A stretch of 58,902 bases of DNA from Burkholderiaceae bacterium (lineage in GTDB: Bacteria; Pseudomonadota; Gammaproteobacteria; Burkholderiales; Burkholderiaceae_E): assembly GCA_024637155.1 (NCBI GenBank), contig JAGXFR010000030.1:1-58902 (forward strand), written 5' to 3'. The stretch's first letter is position 1; each line of letters starts with the position of its first letter. Under the pieces are notes generated by a model. That model made no database searches, was not told the DNA's origin, and worked only from the letters and a program-made list of their open reading frames with translations. This document shows, one piece after another, positions 55,280-58,902 of the stretch. The position numbers were made by a program, and so were the translations under genes.

Positions 55280-56050
55280 TCAGTGTCCCGCCACGGCTGC
55301 GCTCGCGGCGCTGCCCGGCAGCGGCATCCCGGCGATCCCCGTTGCGCGGATCAGCCCGAACAACCCAAAGGCGAGGATCAGCGCCCCGGCGGTGACGCGC
55401 AGCCAGCGTGCGTGCAGCCAGCTGCTCGAACGCCCCGCCGCCCACCCCAGCGTGAGCAGATTGGGCAGGGTCCCGAGGCCGAATGCCAGCGCGAGCAACG
55501 CACCGCTGGCGGCACCCCCGCTGGCGAGCGCGGCAACCAGCATCGCGTAGACCATCCCGCAGGGGATCATGCCCCAGACGAGGCCCGCCCCGAAGCCGTG
55601 CCAGGCGCGCGGGGCGTGCAGCGCCCGCGCTGCGAGTGGCGCCAGCCGGCGCCACAGGGGGCGACCCGCGGACTCCAGTGCGGCCAGCGGGCGCAGGGCG
55701 CCAAGCAGGTACAGGCCCATCGCGACCAGCGCGCAGGCGGCCACCGCCAGCGCCACCTGCTGCACGGGGGCGACGTGCTCGGCGAGCCAGGCCGCCGACC
55801 CCGCGGCGCCGGCGAGCGCGCCCGCTGTCACATAGCTGGTGACCCGGCCGGCGTTGTACGCGATCTGGCGTGGCCAGGCGCTGCGCGGCGGGTCTGGCGG
55901 AACGGGGTCCGCTGCCACCACGCGGATCGGCACGCGCAGCCCCCGGGGGGCGAGCGCAATGGCGCCGACGATGGGCCCGCACATGCCCGCGCAATGGGCG
56001 CCGCCGAGCAGGCCCAGCAGAAATACCGACAACAGGGACGCCTCGAGCAT
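55280..56050 (-). CDS. SafE-like membrane protein of the cbb3 operon
   Basis: A 256-residue protein of the sulfite exporter TauE/SafE superfamily with about six helices. GLLGGAHCAGMCGPIVGAI is the signature loop, with cysteines and histidine that could bind copper; GLVWGMIPCGMVYAML repeats the pattern. Relatives next to ccoI are common in betaproteobacteria and are suspected to act in copper handling, not sulfite export. ATG 56050 has AAGGAAGA upstream. It is the first gene of the operon. Confidence 0.85.
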   Translation of the reverse strand: MLEASLLSVFLLGLLGGAHCAGMCGPIVGAIALAPRGLRVPIRVVAADPVPPDPPRSAWPRQIAYNAGRVTSYVTAGALAGAAGSAAWLAEHVAPVQQVALAVAACALVAMGLYLLGALRPLAALESAGRPLWRRLAPLAARALHAPRAWHGFGAGLVWGMIPCGMVYAMLVAALASGGAASGALLALAFGLGTLPNLLTLGWAAGRSSSWLHARWLRVTAGALILAFGLFGLIRATGIAGMPLPGSAASAAVAGH

Positions 56051-56229
56051 CGGCGGATCTTCCTTCCAGGTTCCGGTCGCAGCATAGCCGAAAGCGTCCG
56101 ATGCTCCGCGTGGTTTGGGGCCGCGGCAGGGCGCGGTATCCTTGTGTGCTTTCGGTCCCCGGACGGATATTCCGGCTGGGGCAGGTAGTGCGGGCGCTGC
56201 GGCCCGCGAGACTGCGCGACGGATCGCCG

Positions 56230-57327
56230 ATGACACCCCCGACACCCCCCCGCACGCTCTGGCTCGACGATCGCTCGCGCGTCATGACGCTCGACCAGAC
56301 CCGTCTGCCCTTCGAGCAGATTGTCATCGAACTCGACTCGCAGGCGGCGTGCGGGCATGCGATTCGCACGATGCAGGTGCGCGGCGCCCCGTTGATCGGC
56401 GCAGTGGGGGCCTACGGTCTGGCATTCGCTCTGCGCAGTGACTCCAGCGACCTTGGTCTGCAAAAAGCGTTCGAGGCGTTGCTGGCCAGTCGCCCGACCG
56501 CGGTCAACCTGCGCTGGGCGCTCACGCGTGTGGCCGATCGCGTGCGCGTGTTGGCGCCCCACGAACGGGCGCAGGCGGCCTGGGACGAAGCCGGTGTGAT
56601 TTGCGAGGAGGACGTGACCTGCAACCGCGCGATCGGCGTGGAACTCGCCGCGCTGCTCAGCGGGATCGCGCAACGGCGCGAGGGCGCCGACGGACGCGCG
56701 CTCGATGTGCTCACCCACTGCAACGCGGGCCGCCTGGCGACGATCGCCTACGGCACGGCGCTCGCGCCCTTCTACCTCCTCGAGAGAATCAGCGCCCCGG
56801 TGCACGTGTGGGTCGACGAGACGCGCCCGCGCAATCAGGGCGCGAGCCTCACGGCCTGGGAACTCGGGCAGTCCGGCGTCGCGCACACCGTGATCGCCGA
56901 CAACGCCGGCGGACTGCTGATGATGCAGGGGCGGGTCGACGCCGTCATCGTCGGCTGCGACCGGGTGGCGGCCAACGGGGACGTTGCCAACAAGGTGGGC
57001 ACCTACCTCAAGGCGCTCGCCGCGCGCGCGCACGGTGTGCCTTTCTACGTCGCCTGCCCGACCTCGACGATCGATCTGCAGGCGCGCGACGGGGAGGCGA
57101 TCGAGATCGAGGCGCGTGACGGCCGTGAGCTCTCGCATGTCGCCGGCCGGCTCGCCGACGGGTCGAGAGCCGAAGTGCAGCTGGTTCCCGACGGGAGCGC
57201 GACCTTCAATCCGGCCTTCGACGTGACGCCGGCTGCGCTGGTGACGGCTCTGGTCACCGAGCGCGGCGCGATACCGGCGAGCGGCGCGGCGATCGCACGC
57301 CTGTTGAACACAAGGGGGCAGGGATGA
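56230..57327 (+). CDS. mtnA: S-methyl-5-thioribose-1-phosphate isomerase
   Basis: A 365-residue enzyme converting methylthioribose-1-phosphate to methylthioribulose-1-phosphate. RTMQVRGAPLIGAVGAYGLA, catalytic Cys in LTHCNAGRLAT and catalytic Asp in VGCDRVAANGDVANKVGT are all present. ATG 56230 fits the family; longer in-frame reading frames run into the divergent SafE gene. No SAM or other riboswitch was recognised upstream. Its stop overlaps the aldolase start (ATGA). Confidence 0.95.
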   Translation: MTPPTPPRTLWLDDRSRVMTLDQTRLPFEQIVIELDSQAACGHAIRTMQVRGAPLIGAVGAYGLAFALRSDSSDLGLQKAFEALLASRPTAVNLRWALTRVADRVRVLAPHERAQAAWDEAGVICEEDVTCNRAIGVELAALLSGIAQRREGADGRALDVLTHCNAGRLATIAYGTALAPFYLLERISAPVHVWVDETRPRNQGASLTAWELGQSGVAHTVIADNAGGLLMMQGRVDAVIVGCDRVAANGDVANKVGTYLKALAARAHGVPFYVACPTSTIDLQARDGEAIEIEARDGRELSHVAGRLADGSRAEVQLVPDGSATFNPAFDVTPAALVTALVTERGAIPASGAAIARLLNTRGQG

Positions 57328-58019
57328 GTGCTGCGGAGCGTTTCGTCACCGAGAACGATGCGCGCGCCGCGATCGTTGCTGCCTACCGGCACGCGCAGGA
57401 GTGGGGCATCAACCAGGGCAGCGCAGGCAATGTGTCGCTGCGCTGGGACCGGGGCGGCAGGGAAGGGATGCTCGTGACGCCTGCGGCGCTGGGCGCCGGC
57501 GAGACGACGCCGGAGGATATCGTATGGCTCTGCCTCGATGATCCGGAAGCGCGCTCGCGCGCGCGCGCGCCATCCTCGGAATGGCGGCTGCACCGCGACC
57601 TGTATCTCGCGCGACCGGAATTCGGCGCGATCGTCCACGCGCACTCGTCGTTCGCAGCTTCGCTGGCGTGCCTGCCGGAAGTCCAGCGTGCGGGAATCCC
57701 CGCGTTCCACTACATGATCGCGGTGGCGGGCGGCAACGATATCCGCTGCGCGCGCTACGAGACCTTCGGGACGCAGGAACTCTCGCAGGCGATCGCCGAG
57801 GCGATCGACGCTCGCGCCGCGTGCCTGATGGCGAACCACGGACAGACCGCAGCCGGCGCGACGCTCGGCGCGGCGCTCGCGCTCGCGCTCGAAGTGGAAA
57901 CGCTGTGCCGGATGTACTGGCAGGCGCGCCAGCTTGGCGAACCGAGTCTGCTGAGCGACGAGGAGATGTCGCGCGTGCACGCGCAGTTCGCGGCGCGCGC
58001 GTTGAGCGCGGGTTCGTAG
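57324..58019 (+). CDS. Class II aldolase/adducin-family protein
   Basis: A 231-residue zinc aldolase-like protein. NQGSAGNVSLR is the phosphate loop; VHAHSSFAASLA supplies zinc-binding histidines; a further His lies in LMANHGQTAAG. Translational coupling to mtnA points to methylthioribulose-1-phosphate or 5-deoxyribulose-1-phosphate as substrate (Ald2 of the DHAP shunt). The alternative is MtnB, the dehydratase of the standard methionine salvage pathway, which has the same fold. The gene contains an in-frame (GC)n run near 57551-57570. Confidence 0.85.
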   Translation: MSAAERFVTENDARAAIVAAYRHAQEWGINQGSAGNVSLRWDRGGREGMLVTPAALGAGETTPEDIVWLCLDDPEARSRARAPSSEWRLHRDLYLARPEFGAIVHAHSSFAASLACLPEVQRAGIPAFHYMIAVAGGNDIRCARYETFGTQELSQAIAEAIDARAACLMANHGQTAAGATLGAALALALEVETLCRMYWQARQLGEPSLLSDEEMSRVHAQFAARALSAGS

Positions 58020-58104
58020 CGTTTCGGGGTTCTCGTTCGCGGCTTTCCGTCGTGGCGTGCTGTCGTCAGGCGCCCTGAGTCGCGGCTCGTGACCCGCTTT
58101 GTCA

Positions 58105-58126
58105 GGACGCCTGACCACATCACGCT
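58105..58126. repeat. Inverted repeat, left arm
   Basis: The 22 bases at 58105-58126 (GGACGCCTGACCACATC and 5 more) recur on the opposite strand at 58545-58566 with two mismatches. The arms are 418 bases apart. They could be ends of a small decayed element or two copies of a dispersed intergenic repeat. Confidence 0.65.
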
Positions 58127-58544
58127 TTGGAGCGCGTCGGCACACGATCCAGCAAGTCGGCAAGCACAGCCCTCGTGCCAGCCGCCGCTGCACTGCCATG
58201 GACTGGCGCGCTCCCGTCTCACGCGAACATCGGAGCGGCGCACCGCGCTCCCGCACACCCGATCGGCCCGTTATCCGATCGGGTGCGCGTCTGCCAGCGG
58301 CGCGCTGGGCAAGGCAGTGGCGTGCATGGTTTAGCGAGCGGTTGTTTCGTCCGCAATCACTGAGCAGGCACCTCACGAGTCTTGCTTGCAGGCCCATGTT
58401 GTCGCCGGCGGGCGGGCTCGCGGCGGGCGCCCGGGTAACGAGCCGGGCGCCCGCCGCGAGACGCTTCGCCGTCGTTGCCGCACGCGTGGAACGCGAGCCG
58501 TGTCGCGACATCGCAGCGATCCGCCAGCGAGCCAAGACGCACCC

Positions 58545-58566
58545 AGCGCGGTGTGGTCAGGCGTCC
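58545..58566. repeat. Inverted repeat, right arm
   Basis: Reverse-complement partner of the left arm at 58105-58126, with two mismatches in 22 bases. It is immediately followed by the tandem repeat region. Confidence 0.65.
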
Positions 58567-58595
58567 GCACCAAGCGGATCCCGTGCCGCGACTGC

Positions 58596-58684
58596 GGGCG
58601 CCTGACCGCGGCGCGCCTCGCGAAAACCGGGCGCCTGACCGCGGCTCGCCACGCGAGTAACCGCGGCGCGCCACGCGAGAAACC
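58596..58684. repeat. Tandem repeat, about 33-34 bp units
   Basis: Unit 1 (58596-58628) and unit 2 (58629-58662) both begin GGGCGCCTGACCGCGGC and continue CGCC-CGCGA-AACC with small differences. A third, truncated unit (58663-58684) lacks the first half. There is no spacer of different sequence, so it is not a CRISPR array. Confidence 0.75.
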
Positions 58685-58694
58685 CCGCGCCCAA

Positions 58695-58902
58695 TCAGGC
58701 CCGCGCGCGCGCCAGCACCGGCCCCAGCGATTGTCCCGTGTAGCTCGCCGCGACGGTGCAAAGCGCTTCGGGACTGCCGCTCGCGACGATCGTTCCGCCG
58801 CCGGAACCACCCTCCGGGCCCAGATCGATGATCCAGTCGGCGGTCTTGATCACGTCGAGATTGTGCTCGATCACGATGACCGTATTGCCGTGGTCGCACA
58901 GC
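58695..58902 (-). CDS. uvrA: Excinuclease ABC subunit A, C-terminal end (partial)
   Basis: The last 68 or so residues are visible. [20 protein letters not shown] and [15 protein letters not shown] are the end of the second ATPase domain of UvrA, which recognises DNA damage in nucleotide excision repair. The C-terminus is [16 protein letters not shown]. The gene continues beyond the window. Confidence 0.96.
   Translation of the reverse strand, partial: LCDHGNTVIVIEHNLDVIKTADWIIDLGPEGGSGGGTIVASGSPEALCTVAASYTGQSLGPVLARARA

Larger units (their letters stand above)
58020..58694. other. Gene-free repeat-rich stretch between the aldolase and uvrA
   Basis: This 675-base stretch has no reading frame that I can assign to a family. 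Open frames in all phases are due to high GC. It contains a recurring motif GRCGCCTGACC, seen near 58072 (imperfect), 58106, 58555 (inverted), 58598 and 58631, plus the tandem and inverted repeats listed separately. The two flanking genes are convergent. Confidence 0.7.

Noticed and set aside
56051..56229. SAM riboswitch before mtnA
   Set aside because: I could not find the conserved core of any SAM-binding class; the spacer only shows weak promoter-like boxes such as TATCCT at 56137-56142.
57551..57570. (GC)n run in the aldolase gene as a phase-variation switch
   Set aside because: The frame is intact through it and the run is interrupted; in DNA of this GC content such runs are expected by chance.
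58596..58684. CRISPR-like array
   Set aside because: The units follow each other without unique spacers, there are fewer than three full copies and no cas genes are present.

Overview
The window is 58.9 kb of high-GC bacterial chromosome with the gene content and order of a betaproteobacterium, Burkholderiales-like in the broad sense. The evidence is the tuf/S10-spc-alpha ribosomal cluster with infA and rpmJ after secY, the mrcA | pilMNOPQ-aroK-aroB-dgt-gltB-gltD block, the lysA-lptM | cyaY arrangement, and a cbb3 oxidase cluster carrying ccoG, ccoH, ccoI and ccoS. I cannot name the genus from sequence alone. Almost all of the window is densely packed housekeeping DNA with many ATGA or GTGA stop/start overlaps. 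I saw no tRNA, rRNA, insertion sequence, prophage or CRISPR array.

Layout. 1-14,942: end of tuf, then 30 genes for ribosomal proteins, SecY, IF-1 and RNA polymerase alpha, all on the + strand and closed by a strong intrinsic terminator. Two near-consensus sigma-70 promoters lie inside the cluster, before rplC and before rplN, and share the same start-site sequence. 15,005-17,087: a NodIJ-type ABC-2 exporter and cutA. 17,099-19,886 (- strand): engB-hemB-corA. 19,984-22,501 (+): diheme cytochrome c4, then the MsrP/MsrQ periplasmic methionine sulfoxide repair pair. 22,465-26,564: lysA and lptM (-), cyaY (+), mrcA (-). 26,789-32,002: type IV pilus alignment and secretin genes pilM-Q. 32,137-41,393: aroK, aroB, dgt, and the two glutamate synthase subunits, with a structured leader before gltB.

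41,414-46,936 is the accessory part. It holds a decayed FHA-domain/trypsin-like protease with a G8 homopolymer frameshift, a Spy-like periplasmic chaperone, a deletion scar joining the N-terminus of a ferric-iron-type binding protein to the C-terminal TOBE domain of an ABC ATPase, an amidase, a DUF3179 protein, a MaoC-like protein and apt. 46,965-56,050 (-) is one long cbb3 oxidase operon: a SafE-like membrane protein, CcoI copper ATPase, CcoS, the oxidase CcoN-O-Q-P, CcoG, CcoH and a small membrane protein. 56,230-58,019 (+) is mtnA coupled to a class II aldolase, a pair that suggests salvage of methylthioribose or deoxyribose phosphates. The window closes with a 675-bp repeat-rich, gene-free stretch and the 3' end of uvrA (-).

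I did not find a clearly new biological system. The items most worth a second look are the gltB leader with mutually exclusive hairpins, the two neighbouring gene-deletion scars (one with a G8 tract), the twin ribosomal promoters, the mtnA-aldolase pair, and the inverted and tandem repeats before uvrA.
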